Notes under the pieces: model-generated
What the model was told of the DNA's origin: nothing
Databases searched by the model: none
Seen by the model: the letters and a program-made list of their open reading frames with translations, nothing else
Shown here: positions 1-12,800 of the stretch, one piece after another
How positions within the stretch are numbered: the stretch's first letter is position 1
How the letters are laid out: the number at the start of each line of letters is the position of its first letter
Made by a program: the position numbers and the translations under genes
From: Nilaparvata lugens
Taxonomy: Eukaryota > Arthropoda > Insecta > Hemiptera > Delphacidae
DNA length: 64,000 bases
Direction of reading: 5' to 3'
Assembly: GCF_014356525.2 (NCBI RefSeq)
Contig: NC_052505.1
Coordinates: 46,545,844 to 46,609,843 of the forward strand

Positions 1-859
1 ATTTTCGGGCTTCACACATTTTGCTACAGAGTGGTATGAGGATATTGAGTAAATCGTTTACAAGAGTATAATCTATTATGTTACAATCGTTGAAACCAGA
101 CTTTTTCTAGTTAACTTTGATGATTTCATCATTCAAATATTCATACTGACTTGATCTTAATTATACAGAAACTGAACAAAAAACAGAAATGGAATAGAGT
201 TAAATTGATCAAGAATGAACCAAAATATGCTACTGAGAAGTTTATAAAGCCTCTCTCATTAATTTATTGAATACAGTACCAGCGCTATGTCAACAAATTA
301 AATTCATATTTGGATCTAGGCATTCAATTAGGAAATGAAGTGGAGTGCAATATTTCGCTTAGAACTCGACAAAAGCTGGCAGCATTTCGATCACCATTTC
401 GTGGTGTTGAACAATCCCCCTGATTGAGTTGGTACATTTACTATTATTATCAATCAGTATGCAGCGCACAAAAATGATGAAAGCTGTTTCCTGGTTGTAT
501 TAGTTATCATAATGATTGATACTGCAAGCAGTAACTAAATTAAAATGTTGCGCCACTGAAACTCTGACCAGCTTGAAGCGAAACGACAAACGTATATCAT
601 TATTGATTCAACTACTATAGCATACTATTCCTATGGAAACAAAACGTTACAACACATTTTAGAGCAATATTGATTGAATTTATTACATTGCAAAATGAAA
701 AAATTCTTATTCCATTAGAACTGAATGAAACTTTTTCATCTGAAAATTCTATCGAGATAATTGAATTAAAAAAAATGGATTAGAAAGAATTCAATGTTGT
801 GTGACTGAGAATTATAATTAATGGAAGTGCGAATTCTATCAACAGTGGAATAATCTCCT
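1..859. other. AT-rich noncoding DNA
   Basis: I see no reading frame, RNA gene or clear repeat boundary in this stretch. It is AT-rich and looks like ordinary intergenic or intronic insect DNA. Confidence 0.5.
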
Positions 860-864
860 TCTAT

Positions 865-1275
865 ACTTATAAAATTCTTATCTCACTGACTCACTGACTC
901 ACTGACTCACTGACTCACTGACTCACTGATTACGATTTCTGGAAAACTACTGGATGGATTGCAACAAAACTTGGAATATAGATTCCTTATACGTCCTAGG
1001 TGCTCACTAAGAAATATTTTGGCGATATCTCAACTCTAAGGGTGGTTTTCAAGGGTTTAAAGTTCGTCTTTTAGCATGTATATTCTTCTTCTCCTAATTT
1101 CTTAATTATAATTGAAATTTCTATATCATATGTTACCATAGAACTATAATCTAGAGAGAGTACCTCTTCGAAACAGTTGTTAACTGGCAATTAAATTAAT
1201 AATTTTGTCAGGTTGGCATTAAGTTCAGATGACTTCATTAAGTTGACACCAAGTTGAAGAACTAATTAAAATGCA
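865..1275 (+). repeat. dispersed repeat with (CACTGACT)n head, plus copy
   Basis: The block opens with about six tandem copies of an 8-bp CACTGACT motif (roughly 885-928) and continues with a distinctive sequence that includes GGTGGTTTTCAAGGGTTTAA. The same sequence recurs in reverse orientation at 9426-9815, including the GTGAGTGA tract (the complement of the head), the GGGTGGTTTT region and the region around TCTAGATTATAGTTCTA. The head repeat followed by a unique body suggests a nonautonomous Helitron-like or MITE family. No coding capacity is visible. Confidence 0.7.
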
Positions 1276-1987
1276 TTTATCGAGAACAAATTGATTGGGC
1301 ACTGCTGCTTCAATCAGAGCTATCATTTTTCATAAAACAAATTTTTATGACGGGAGTTGCTTCTATCAATATTGATCCTATTCTATCAAGACTAATTTTG
1401 TTTGTATATCCGACAGATCGCGAAAACTACTTAAACAATTTCGATGAAATTTTAATAATTCAGTATGACATATGGAGGGTATTTTTAAAATTTCAGAAGT
1501 GTCCGTTGTGGAATCTGTTTGCATAGAATGAAGAAATTCGGCCTAAGTTCAACCTTGGGCGAAAGAAAGGGGCTATTCATTAAAACGGTCAAATAGCTGT
1601 TGTTGCTTTTCCCAATGTAAAAATATCTCCCATAGAAGTAAGGCGCTTTTCCCATGAATCAATTATTCTCAAACATTGATTGCTCTACCGAAGAAAATAG
1701 ATGAAGGTACCTTTCGATAAAAATATTAGAGAATATGCATAACAGTTCGTTGACTGTCAGTATTCCTCATTATAGCATCAATGCTCCTCATTCAAACAAT
1801 TCTGACAAATTGATGTGAATCTTACTATAATCTGGTTACTTTAGATCAGATGAAGATGATAATGTTAATGATCGCTACTGTTTCAATTTCAAACATGTTT
1901 GACATTTTTGCTTTTGATGCCAACTGTTATTATTATGTGAAATAAGCTCTCCTTGAATGAAATCATAATCATAGAAGTCAATTATAC

Positions 1988-2262
1988 CATAGAGAAACAA
2001 TACCGTAAGTAGATATCCCATGGTATAGGGAATTTATGTCGCAACTTCAACTGTTATCTCAAGCCGATTACTGTCGATTATTGTCAATTTTTACTGTTTT
2101 GTTGGGGTGATAGTGTATAAACGGCACAATTTGAGAGACTACCAGCGTCACACAGCTGCTTAGGAAAGAACTACGTGAACAATCGGCTTGGGATAACAGT
2201 AAAAGTTACGACATAAATTCCCTATACCATGGGATATCTACTTATGCTATTGTTTCTCTATG
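1988..2262. mobile_element. fold-back MITE with 7-bp target duplication
   Basis: The two ends are inverted copies of about 82 bp that begin CATAGAGAAACAAT and end ATTGTTTCTCTATG; the arms lie at 1988-2069 and 2181-2262. The element is 275 bp and has no reading frame. It is flanked on both sides by ATTATAC (1981-1987 and 2263-2269), which reads as a target-site duplication. Long inverted arms with a short unique centre are typical of MITEs or fold-back elements. The 7-bp duplication does not match the common TA, TTAA or 8-bp classes exactly, so the superfamily is left open. Confidence 0.85.
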
Positions 2263-2269
2263 ATTATAC

Positions 2270-3870
2270 TAAGAAAGCAATTTCTGTTTGAATATGTGTG
2301 TTTGTGGATATGTATGTATGTCGGATGGATCTCGAAAACGGCTCTAATGATTTTGATTGAATCAAGAATATAGTGGATTTGCGACAAAAAACATTATTTT
2401 TGAACAGGTCTCAACTCTGGGTAAACTCGCTGGAGTTCCTTGAGAAGAATTATTGGTCCCTGAAGTAGCAGCTGATCAGAAAAAAGTTTTCCATAGTCTG
2501 TTGAAAACGTAACAGAGTGTGAGCAAATAAAAAAGATTATAATAGCTGTAGTTGAGTTACCAATTTTGGCGACCTTATCTTAAAACAATGCAGTATTCAT
2601 GGAACATCTCGAAGAATAGATTCAGAAATTGACCGGATGATAGTAAAAGAAATTTGAAATCGGTCTCTCCAAACATATTGTAGTTGAATGTGGTGTTCAT
2701 TGTAAGGTGATAAAAATGCGACTAATTTTTTCAGCTTCTATTGTATTGGTTCCTATGTTGCTCTATGTTTGTATGCAGCCATGGCCTTGAGAGAGCCAGT
2801 TGCACTGTCTGTTAATTCATAATCCGGACTAAATACCATGAGAACCAATCAGAGAAGCCTTCTATAAAAAAAACCCTGCCCTGATTAATTCTCATGAAAT
2901 TTAATCCTGATTGAACAGGCTTTTGTGCTACCACTGGGCCTGATATTTTCATGTTTCAAAATCAACTGAAAACTAAATCGAAAAAACATAATATTCCATC
3001 AGATGCTCCTATTTCCTTTCGTGATGTCATTGCACGGCACAAGACAAACCTATTGATTTTGATAGATCACAAGTAAATACTAAAGTTGTCAATTTAGATA
3101 GAAATTAAATTGAGTTACATGTTAGTTTACATCCAAATTTTCATCCCCAAGCTTTCGGTTTTAAGCTAAGATCAAAGATAGAAATAATAAAGTAGTAGTC
3201 AATAATCAAAGTGATTGAATACACTCTATTCTGATTTATGCAAATTCACATTAAAATGATCCCACTTTAATATTTATTATAGTAAAGTTTAGGACATAAG
3301 AAATCAGCCACAATATGATGTTATACTAACTATTATGAATGAACTCTCATGTATGAATGAACTTCCATGGGAGAAAGAATCAGTGGATTGGCTGCTTTTA
3401 CACTTTTGGATAATTGAAACGAAAAGTAAGCGACAAGCTATGCCGAAAATTCGAGAATAAGCAAGAGATCCATGTTTCACCACCAGATGCTACCAGATTC
3501 ATCAAATTCCGAATCAACTTAATTTGGAATTTAATGCTCAATTGCATCAAGCAAAAATAAAAATAACATGATCACTGCTAATTTGATAACTGTCAACAGG
3601 AAATATTAATTATCAATGAATGAAGTCGAGGTCGGTTCTTAAGCCCCGCCCAATATTCTACAAAATTCGCTGCAATTAGACTACTCTTCCACAGAGCACT
3701 TCCAACACATTAATAGATTATTCGAATGATTTGACTCAATTATTTTCATGCCAAGTTGTGGCGTAATCTCAAAAACGATTAAAACAATTTTGGTAGGATT
3801 TAGATTATAAATGTTTTCCAAAAATAATTTTATCTTTTAATTCCCGTAGCGAAGCACGGGTGCCCTGATT
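2270..3870 (+). mobile_element. possible nonautonomous Helitron-like element
   Basis: The left part (2320-2450) contains a CGGATGGATCTCGAAAACGG motif followed by a body related to 59160-59290. The right end (3841-3864) carries a GC hairpin, CCCGTAGCGAAGCACGGG, the kind of short stem found at the 3' end of Helitron-type repeats in insect genomes. Nothing in between codes for protein. That these two marks belong to one element is an inference from their order only; the interval may hold several insertions. Confidence 0.3.
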
Positions 3871-6728
3871 GTGTTAATATATATTTATAATATTGACACA
3901 ATGTGGAGTATAATAATCAATGTTTCGTCTCTTCCCTCATATTGTATTCCTTGCTTATTTGGAATAGAAATTTGTCCAGATTAAAAAATAAACGAGAAAA
4001 GTCGATTCATTTCTTCATAATGAAGAATCTTACAAGTAAGACCTTGTTGGTCTTACAAGTAAGACCTTGTTCAAATTATTGATAAACATAGTAGTGTCGA
4101 AGTAGATCGAAAATTTAAAAGTCAGAATTAAAAATATTTTTAATAACGATGATCCACTTGAAGTAATGAATGTTCAAATTTGTTGGTTACTTCTCACAGT
4201 TTTCCAATGCACATTATCGTTTATCGTGTACCAGTATTTTTCAATAAACGATGAAATGATTCAGGAAAAATTCCTCACGTAGTAACTATTTGCCGAATAG
4301 AAGTAGTGAACTACCAGCCTGTTTTTTCTGGTTTAGCGATCTGATTTTGTTAGCTGCTAGCGTGGGTGCGTGTGTGTCTGCCAGCCACTAAATTAAGATT
4401 AAAATTCCTTCATCCATTTTAAAAAGCGTTTTCCTTATTCTCAACAACAAACATGCTTATCAAACTACCCCACTTTTCTAAATACTCACGTGCAGCCACT
4501 TAAGAGTTACTGTAGTAAAAGTAAATCATTATACAACTTTCGATTTTGTTATTCAAATAAGCTTTTTCCAATCTGGACTTAACTTGCAACTTTCTAATGA
4601 GTTCTGTTTATGGAGAAAGTATAACGATAATTCTGAGGAGTTTTCGCTTTCATTTCATGCACAGACATTGATTCAATATTTTTTGAATTGTATGCATTCT
4701 GATTAAGGCAAAATTGGATGTTTATAGAATCTTCTCAAGATATTTCAGTTTCTAGTTTAATTATCTCACTCCTAGTTCATAGTTTATCTTTATTAGTATA
4801 GCCCACCAGTTTATGATAACTCATTACAAAAACTATTTTTGAGACAGCTCTCCTGTTTCTTTTAGTAAGATCTCCTCTTTATCAATTCCTCATCCTCTCT
4901 AAAATTCTAATGGAACTCACATTTTGGAATGGCCAAAGGAAAATGCATTCGGTCAGTCGATGTATCTGGCAATGCCGATACTTAGTCGACTGGAGAGTCA
5001 AGTCTCAACTTGATTCTATTCTGACTATAAGTCAAACAAGTATATGCTATCATTGACTTCATTTACAAGTCTTTGTTTACTTTCTGTGTACAGTAAATTG
5101 TTCCAGTTCCAATCGTGAATTATTTTTCCTTCACGTGACTAGTGCAAAATTTTCCCATGGAACGCCATTACAAAATCTTTGGTTCAAGCTTTTGGCGCGC
5201 ACATATAAAGTTGATTTACACTAAAATGTGTCGTTTACTAGCTGCGTGAATGAAGAAAGGCTGTTTTACAAACCTACCGTCTAGAAAAGTGTGAACTTCT
5301 TCTATTCCATTACTCTCAAATTTTCTATCGAGAAAAATTCATTTAATGAATGATTATCAAACATCATATTGTTGGTTATGTATTCTATGCTATGGTAAAC
5401 AAATTATCAGCGCATGCGCGTTCCTCCCATGGAAAGCGGAACTTTTTGCTTGTTAAATTTATTGTGAATCGGACAATTTACCACATTCCATGTACACAGA
5501 ACGGGTCCTTTGATGTATTAAAATCTGGAAACCATGGTCTAACACACATAATACTAAAGTATGAGAAATCAAAAGTATCAACAAAGAGCAATCCTCTAAA
5601 TCGTTTTCTCTATTATGGTAGCACACTATGGTCGATATTTCTCTTATTGCCAGTATTTATTTTCAATAAAGTTTGGAGCACTCAACAGTCTAGAACTACG
5701 TTATGAAGAATAACAGCAGTCAATGTCGTGCTATAATGTGCTAAAACTGTGTAACTGATGAACTGCTATTGCAGTTAGTCACAGACCAGTCTAATAACCT
5801 GCTAAAAGCTTAATAATAGTTGAAATATTATAGTTATAATAAATAATCTCATTTCACAATAGAAATGTCTATTTCTCACAATCAACAATAACAAGAGCTT
5901 TTGTATGATTGGTCAGTCCTTGAATTAATCACAATAGCTTGTAGGCCTATTTGGCCTACCTTCAGCTAGTTGGTGTCGTTGGCGGGTCGGATCACCACTA
6001 GCAGCATTCAATTAGACATAAATATGACCATTTTTTGTAGGTTGATGATAGTTTGCCATCACATAGATTTTTCCAAACAACTAATAGAAATCATATTTTA
6101 AAATTTTCATTTTTTTCAAAACCCATATTTTGAGGAAAGTGGTATGGTATTGATTATTTCTTATAATACAGTAGTCAGTAGTGCATTCTTCATTTTAATG
6201 ATTCCATAAATATTTCAATTGAATCTAATACAAATGAAAATAAATTCAATTTGTAATATTGACTATATAATTTCTTCAAATATCATTATACATTTTATAC
6301 TGAATGTGAAGAGGTATTGTACAAGTATCACAGTGAACAGTATTATTACAGTCTTAAAATAGTTCTGTACCAGTGGTAGTAGTACACCCACTATATGTAC
6401 GCCATCAGCCCATGGCTGCTGATTTTGTGTGGAAACTATGCTTAGAGGCATCCAGCAACCTAAGATTATAATGTTAAGTTGTTGAGGATTGTAATGTTGG
6501 ATTTTGAAAGAATCCCTCTTTAGATCTTGTTGAACTCTTGTATACGTAACTTGAGTATTTTTTGTGTTATTGTGTTAACACTCTCTTCAGTGTTATTGGA
6601 AAAAAGTTATCAGAGAGCTCCATGATCCATAAAAATCACAACTAACTGAAGGAGAAATTCAACTGAACCTTCAATATTGATGTTGCCATTAGAATCAAAA
6701 CTACTGTTTGTACCATCGAAACATAATT
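3871..6728. other. noncoding stretch, no supported gene
   Basis: This is AT-rich DNA with only short chance reading frames. The longest, 118 codons from 5350 on the plus strand, has no recognisable domain and no unusual base composition, and I treat it as chance. I see no RNA gene or tandem repeat longer than a few units. Confidence 0.45.
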
Positions 6729-6956
6729 ATGAGGTGAAAAAGTGATCACACAAATATTGTCAAATCCACAAAAAAAGGTTTATTTGAAACCAGACTCGAG
6801 TTTTTAATGCCATACCTTGTTGGCATCATCTTCATTATATTCAGTATGGTTTCATCTTCATAATGCCAAGTGTGGCGTTGAAACTGGAGTCTGGTTTTAA
6901 ATAAACTTATTTTTGTGGATTTAACTATATTTATGTGAGCAATTTTTCACCTCATC
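6729..6956. mobile_element. fold-back element, about 228 bp
   Basis: The left arm, starting at ATGAGGTGAAAAAG near 6729, and the right arm, ending in TTTTTCACCTCAT near 6954, are imperfect inverted copies of about 75 bp. Both include a TCCACAAAAA stretch and a CCAGACTC stretch. The centre contains short inverted TGCCA repeats. No convincing target duplication can be picked because the flanks are low in complexity. It is a probable nonautonomous hairpin element. Confidence 0.65.
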
Positions 6957-7259
6957 ATGGAGAAGCTCCTCAACATTTCTGAAGACAGTGTAAATTAAAT
7001 CAGAATTATTTTAGTTTAACCAACAGAGTAACATGTTGCACTTGAAAGTCTATCAATTTCATCTACATCGTCCAATTAATAGCCAGTATTATCCATAATA
7101 GTAATCAAAACAGCACGAATATACCAAATAACTGTTAAGATTTTTTGTGGTAGCGGAGCGTCACGATTACATATCCAAATTTCATCAATATCGGGTGTAT
7201 CAGCGTTTTATTGATATAATTTTTTGTGGATGGAGCGAACTAGTCAAGGCCTAGGTTGA

Positions 7260-7610
7260 GGCAGTGGCAGTGACCAGCATGACCAGTTTTTGTCGATTTC
7301 CGCGAGCGATTACGTTGCGTTAGGTCTCAGGTCTCAAGGGCGTCTCGGCTGGCCGAGAGTCAAGTGCAAGCACGCTGTGCTGACTGCTGAGCTGTGGTTC
7401 AGTCAGTGCCGTTCGAATTGGCCGAGGGAACTGACTTCCAAGTCACCGTCTCTCATCAGAGCCAAGTCAAGTCTTTGCTCGCGTTGTTGCGTTGCGCTGC
7501 GCGCTAGTGTCAATTGGATTGTGACCTTTGACAGAGTGCTGCCCCGTATCAGCTGTTCTCGTTCCGGCTCATCTCAGTTTGTGCTACTGTTCACTCAAAG
7601 TGCTCAGGAG
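7260..7610 (+). promoter_or_regulatory. GC-richer candidate promoter / first exon
   Basis: Base composition rises sharply compared with both flanks. The segment contains TCAGT initiator-like motifs (for example near 7574) and ends at CAGGAG followed by GTGAGTGTG at 7611, a near-consensus 5' splice site. An open frame of 133 codons from 7290 runs through it, but it has no recognisable domain and continues past the donor, so it is more likely untranslated exon than coding. The combination suggests a first exon of a plus-strand gene whose remaining exons lie elsewhere. No transcript evidence is available from sequence alone. Confidence 0.3.
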
Positions 7611-7619
7611 GTGAGTGTG

Positions 7620-8722
7620 TTTCTGAAAACAAAAACAATCACTTCATCCTCAATGATCATCATCCTTCGCATCACCCACAATCAAGTCTGAAGCCCATGA
7701 GAACCGATAAAGAAAACCAAAAAGGGAAAAGAATCTGTCATCTGTATACTAGAAAAAAACATTGTGAATTTCTCGATCTATCACATACTGAGAGATGTCT
7801 AGAGCTAGAGTCAAGATCAAAATAAAACAATATTATCACAGTACTCCATTTCGTTATGCTCTTAAATCAATTTTATTCCTCTATACTCTTTGCCACAGTC
7901 TCCTCTGAGCAAGAGTTCCATGTCTTGTAAACTAGAGTCAACCGTATAGGAATTCCAAGCAAACATACATTCTCTTCCAAATGATAGGACTTTCAGCATG
8001 TTTAAATGTTGCCTAGATAAAACACCATGTCTTTATTGTGCACAACATGTACACTCTGTCAAATAAGACTGAGTGACGATGAAAGACGATGCTAGTACTT
8101 GGTTCAAGCAGCCTTTTATACAGATTTATGCAAACTGTGAATCAAATCCTACCACATTCCACAAACTTTGTGATGGAGATTTTACGCCTAGTAGAACATG
8201 ACGATCGTTACGCATCTACACTCGACATTAAAAGGTCATAGGACAATAAACCCCACTTTCATACTTTTGTTAGAAAAATATCCTATACTGTACTCCATTT
8301 TCATGAGTTGCTGTGATACTAATTACCAAGTGTTGCTGGGTACCATGATTAACTCTATGAGTTCCTCTGTTCCTCAACTTTTAGAATTATGCTTTGATTA
8401 TAACAAATCATGGATACAATTTTATAGGGGAGTTGATAATGTACACTGAGATCAAAGCTAAAACTATGTATGCAAGAAATAGCTTCATGCTAATTAGCTT
8501 GATTGATTAGTTCATAAATCAAGAATTATGATTGTGCTCGATGATAGTGTATAATTATTGTCCCCCTCCTGAATTTATCCTTCTTGTGCCGTCCCCTCTA
8601 CCACCAATATGCGTTGAAGGAGAACATAACTTTGTGGGTTTCTCATTTGAACAGCTCTAGAGATACTTCATCCTATAATTTTGACAATATCACATTTTGA
8701 TATAATATGTTTTTATTATAAT
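7620..8722. other. noncoding stretch (possible intron)
   Basis: This is AT-rich sequence without a supported gene. An 83-codon frame at 8198-8449 has no domain and is treated as chance. If 7260-7610 is a first exon, this is the start of its intron. Confidence 0.35.
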
Positions 8723-9287
8723 GACTAGCCGGCAGGCTCACTTCGCTCGCCTGCATGTAGATCTCAGCGGAACCTCTGTACCGAATTTGAACGTATTATG
8801 TCAATTTGATCTCTAAAAACACCTGTTACTATATCGGCGTATCTTTGGCGAACAATTCTTCCACTTCAGCTAAACCTGTATACTGAATTTTTTTAAATAT
8901 ATTTCCATCAATTATTGAAAAAGGTGAGGAAACGCAGAAAAGCTGAGAAAACGCTAATTTTGGGCGTATCTTTGGCGTTATTTCAAATTACTTCTAACAC
9001 AACATTATTGCACCCCAGCTGAGCTTCTACAGTAAATTTGAACATTTTCTGTTTATTTGTTCTCGATAAAGCTGAGAAAACGCTAAAAGACGCAGATTTT
9101 GGGCGTATCTTTGGAAATTTTCCCAAATCCGTTCTTATTGCGCCTCTAAAGAGCCAACTGAACACACCTACCAAATTTGAAATGTTATGTCATATTTTTA
9201 TCATATGTTAGGACGATCCAGTCGGGGGTCCAGACTAAACGTCTGGCTAAACGGATATGGCGAGCGAAGCGAGCCTGACGGCTAGTA
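8723..9287. mobile_element. dispersed element with inverted CTAGCCG...TCGCTCGCC ends
   Basis: The left end reads ACTAGCCGGCAGGCTCACTT and is followed by CGCTCGCC. The right end read on the minus strand begins ACTAGCCGTCAGGCTCGCTT and is again followed by CGCTCGCC, giving about 28 bp of inverted termini. Inside, phrases such as CCAAAGATACGCCCAAAAT with TTAGCGTTTTCTCAGCTT recur two or three times, so the body is itself built from degenerate repeats. No reading frame of note. The family is unclear; Helitron-like or TIR-type nonautonomous element. Confidence 0.6.
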
Positions 9288-9425
9288 ATATAATATTCCC
9301 AGGAATAGCTCTGATTGAAGTAGCTCTGATTAAAACCCAATCAATTTTTCCGCGATAAATCATAACCTCCTAAATAGGTATCTAGGAGGTACTGGATAAA
9401 TTGGTATTTAGGAGGTCCTGGATAA

Positions 9426-9815
9426 ATGCATTTTAATTTACAACTTAGTGCCAACCTAACAAAGTCAACTCAACTTAATGCCAACCTGACAAAATTTTTA
9501 ATTAGTTACCAGAACAACTGTTTCGAAGAGGTACTCTCTAGATTATAGTTCTATATTAACATAAATGGTATGGACATTTCAATTATTATTTTAAGATATT
9601 GGAATGAGAAGAATATACATGCTAAAAGACGAACTTTAAACCCTTAAAAACCACCCTTAGAGATGAAATATCGCCAAAAGATTTCTTAGTGCGCCTATAA
9701 AGGGCCAACTGAACATACCTACCAAATTTGAACGTTTTTGGTCCGGTAGATTTTTAGTTCTGTGAGTGAGTGAGTGAGTAAGTGAGTGAGTCAGTCAGTG
9801 AGTGAGTGCCATTTC
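9426..9815 (-). repeat. dispersed repeat, minus copy of 865-1275 family
   Basis: Read on the minus strand, this block matches 865-1275, including the 8-bp CACTGACT-type head (here GTGAGTGA on the plus strand, 9760-9808) and the sequence that includes AAACCCTTAAAAACCACCC. It also contains a phrase, CCAACTGAACATACCTACCAAATTTG, shared in part with the neighbouring element around 9150-9180, so adjacent insertions may be related. Confidence 0.65.
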
Positions 9816-9816
9816 G

Positions 9817-9819
<3 letters not shown>

Positions 9820-9869
<50 letters not shown>
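9820..9869. repeat. (TA)n microsatellite
   Basis: An uninterrupted TA dinucleotide run of about 50 bp directly adjoins the head repeat of the dispersed element to its left. Confidence 0.95.
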
Positions 9870-9871
<2 letters not shown>

Positions 9872-12800
9872 CATGTAAAGCACCATTGAACATGTGGATT
9901 ATAGACCACTATTGCTATGATAGAAACTATTCACAAAAATCTTTTCGAATGTGATGAAAATTTGGATTTGAAGAAGTTGGTGTCTCTCTAAGACTAGAAT
10001 ATCTATGCTACTTCTATAGCAAAATATGTTGACACACAATGAAAAAAGATCAAAATGTTGATAAGCCAGCGTAGCCTGATTGTATGGATTGCAACCTTTG
10101 TTAACCATTGCTGCAACTGAACATGGATTGGATTCCCATTTCATTTGACAATGATAATAAATAAATATATCAATAAAATGAGAGAATGAAATTAATGGCA
10201 TTAATTAATGACAAAGCCTACACTGTTCGAGTTGGAAATGGAATCCATATTTACTTTTCCAGTTAGGCCTGATGAGAAACTTTCCTGCAAAAGAAATTCA
10301 CCTGAGATATTCTCAGATTGATGAATGGAACTGAAGGCACTAATACGTAAGAGTCATTTCGTAATGCTGATTATGTGGAGGTCTTTTTTTGTTGAAAGAT
10401 AATATATAACTATTTCGTAATCGCTCATGATAATTATTTCACCGTGTGGCAGTTGCATAATTTTGATACCACTGTTTATCAAGTTCACAGAGAATAATCA
10501 CTTGAACCAAGAGTTGGAATAAAGTGAATCAATTTACGAAACGTGAAAATAGAAGCCTAATAATTGTTAGTTGTTTGTAGCTGGAGGCTTGAATTCTATA
10601 ATTATCTCTTTAACATCGCCGGGCTTTCTTACGTAAATTCTTATTCGGTTCTTGTGTGATCGTCTACTATCTAACTGTCATGAGATTGAAGTCTGTTGGA
10701 TATCGTTTAAGAAACGTATTTGAAATGAAACAAAAGAATTTGACGATCTTCAACTTGAAACAGTTTAGTACTCTCTTATAAATAATGCTATTGCTAGGTA
10801 ATGAAAAAGCTTTGAACCCATATGGGCGCAATCAGGAATTATTTAGCACATTGCACATCATTCTTATGCAATTACTTGGATGCTATAATATATAGCAACT
10901 CTCCTTACAGTTCGGATACTCTGCTTTTAAATAATGTTATCCATACAACATTTAGTTACAAAAAATAAAAAAAAACAATGTAAGTTTGGAAACAACAAGC
11001 ATAGGATGATAGCCCAAAACTGTTTCCTGCACAAAAATATTACGTATTTTTGCTTAAATATCACTTAAAATTAAGCTCATTATGACTTTGTTACGAAGAA
11101 TTTTACAATAACTCCAATTATATTTCGGGATCATAACTAAAGTGAATGAATACGCAGTAACAAGAAATGTAACTCCAGCAATTACACTTGGAACACCTGA
11201 ATTATAGGTTTCAAAAGGCATACCTACGGTAGTCTACAACTCTCAACTTGAAATAAGGAAATTTACGCTCTAGAAGTAGAATGGAAAGTTAGAATCTCCT
11301 CTCAAGAAGTGAACTTTAAAATTATATTGATTTATTTAATTCCTCCATAATTGGCTTTTCAAAAACTCTCGGTTTGTTCGAGGAAGTGAATAAAATGTAG
11401 AAAAATCAAATCTTAGATTGTCTCCATCAATAGTCTGATGAGACTTCAGTAATAGGTTTTCAAACTCATCAACTATGACATAAATACATTGATGAATCGT
11501 TTTGTTTGGGATTAGTTTGTAGAAAGCCACACCAATCATTGATCTCATTGTCATAGGATGAAGTTACAGGCTAAAGACTAACTGATTCAACTGCTTCAAA
11601 TCGCATTAATCACAATACACCATTTTATTGGAATATAGTTATAATAAACTCATTTCATTCTAAGCTAAATTATTACCTCACCTTCATCACTTCCTTGAGT
11701 TTTCTTGAGATGATAAGTCTCTGTAAATGTAATTTTATATACTATCCAATTATATAAGTTTATAATAGCTTAGTCTCTCCACCATTTTTAAAAACATCAA
11801 TCACGCACTCTCGATAAATATATTCATCTTCGAAACCTTGAAATTGAGCAGTTAAGGTTCTATTAATAATTGATTCTATGCTTCTCGTTATGTGGAAATA
11901 GGCCTATGCTTCAATTAAGTCCATTATAATAGTTTAAATAATTGGTTGTGCTGAATCACGATCAAGTTCATAGACGAACGTGGTGACTTGATTAGTTACT
12001 TTACTAATAATTCGATTTTCTATTCAAAAAATAGTTCGACGTGAGAGAATGGCTATCTGTTATTACATTCCATAGACTTTTTTCAGGAGAATGGAAAACA
12101 GAATGAAACCAGTTCTGATCTCAATAATTGACGTCAGTCCATCTGGCAAAAAACTTGTCAGTGTCGTTGTATAGTCTTTTACTTACATCATTGGATCATC
12201 AACCACTCTATAAAAAATATGAACTGTGCAGATTCTCTTGGTAAGTTTAAAAAATTCAGAAGTTATAATTCTTATCGAGGAGACGAAAGGATCAGACTGT
12301 TCTAAAAAGGTATTCGAGAGATCTTAGAAGAAACATTCACTCTATCATTGACAATCTTCTATTAAAACTAAAAATGTTACCGGGAAAGGAACTTTTAGAA
12401 TAATTTATTCCTCTCACAGTCCTATGATAAGGAGATGACAGACATCAATAATTGAGTTTAAATTATATAACTATGATAGTTTTTAAAGGATAAATGATCA
12501 AGGAAAAAGGTAAAATTCACGAGAGTTCTGAGAAGCTTGAGAGCTCTAAATTTCATCAACTGTTGAATCTCTTTTTTCCACTCAATATAATTTTTAGAAT
12601 GTAATTATAAAATTTCTTATCGATTTTTAGGAAACATGCAATGTTCCATAAATGATTAATTTGCAATACCTACATAACTAATGTAAGCTTATACAACCTT
12701 TGTTCAAAATGTATGATGCAACAGCTTCATTAATGATAGAATACTCTACGATAGAATTTAGCGCAATATGACTAGAATAGCAGTTCCAGGGACTTTCAAG

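Noticed and set aside
5350..5706. 118-codon plus-strand frame
   Set aside because: No domain, no compositional shift, no splice or start context that stands out.
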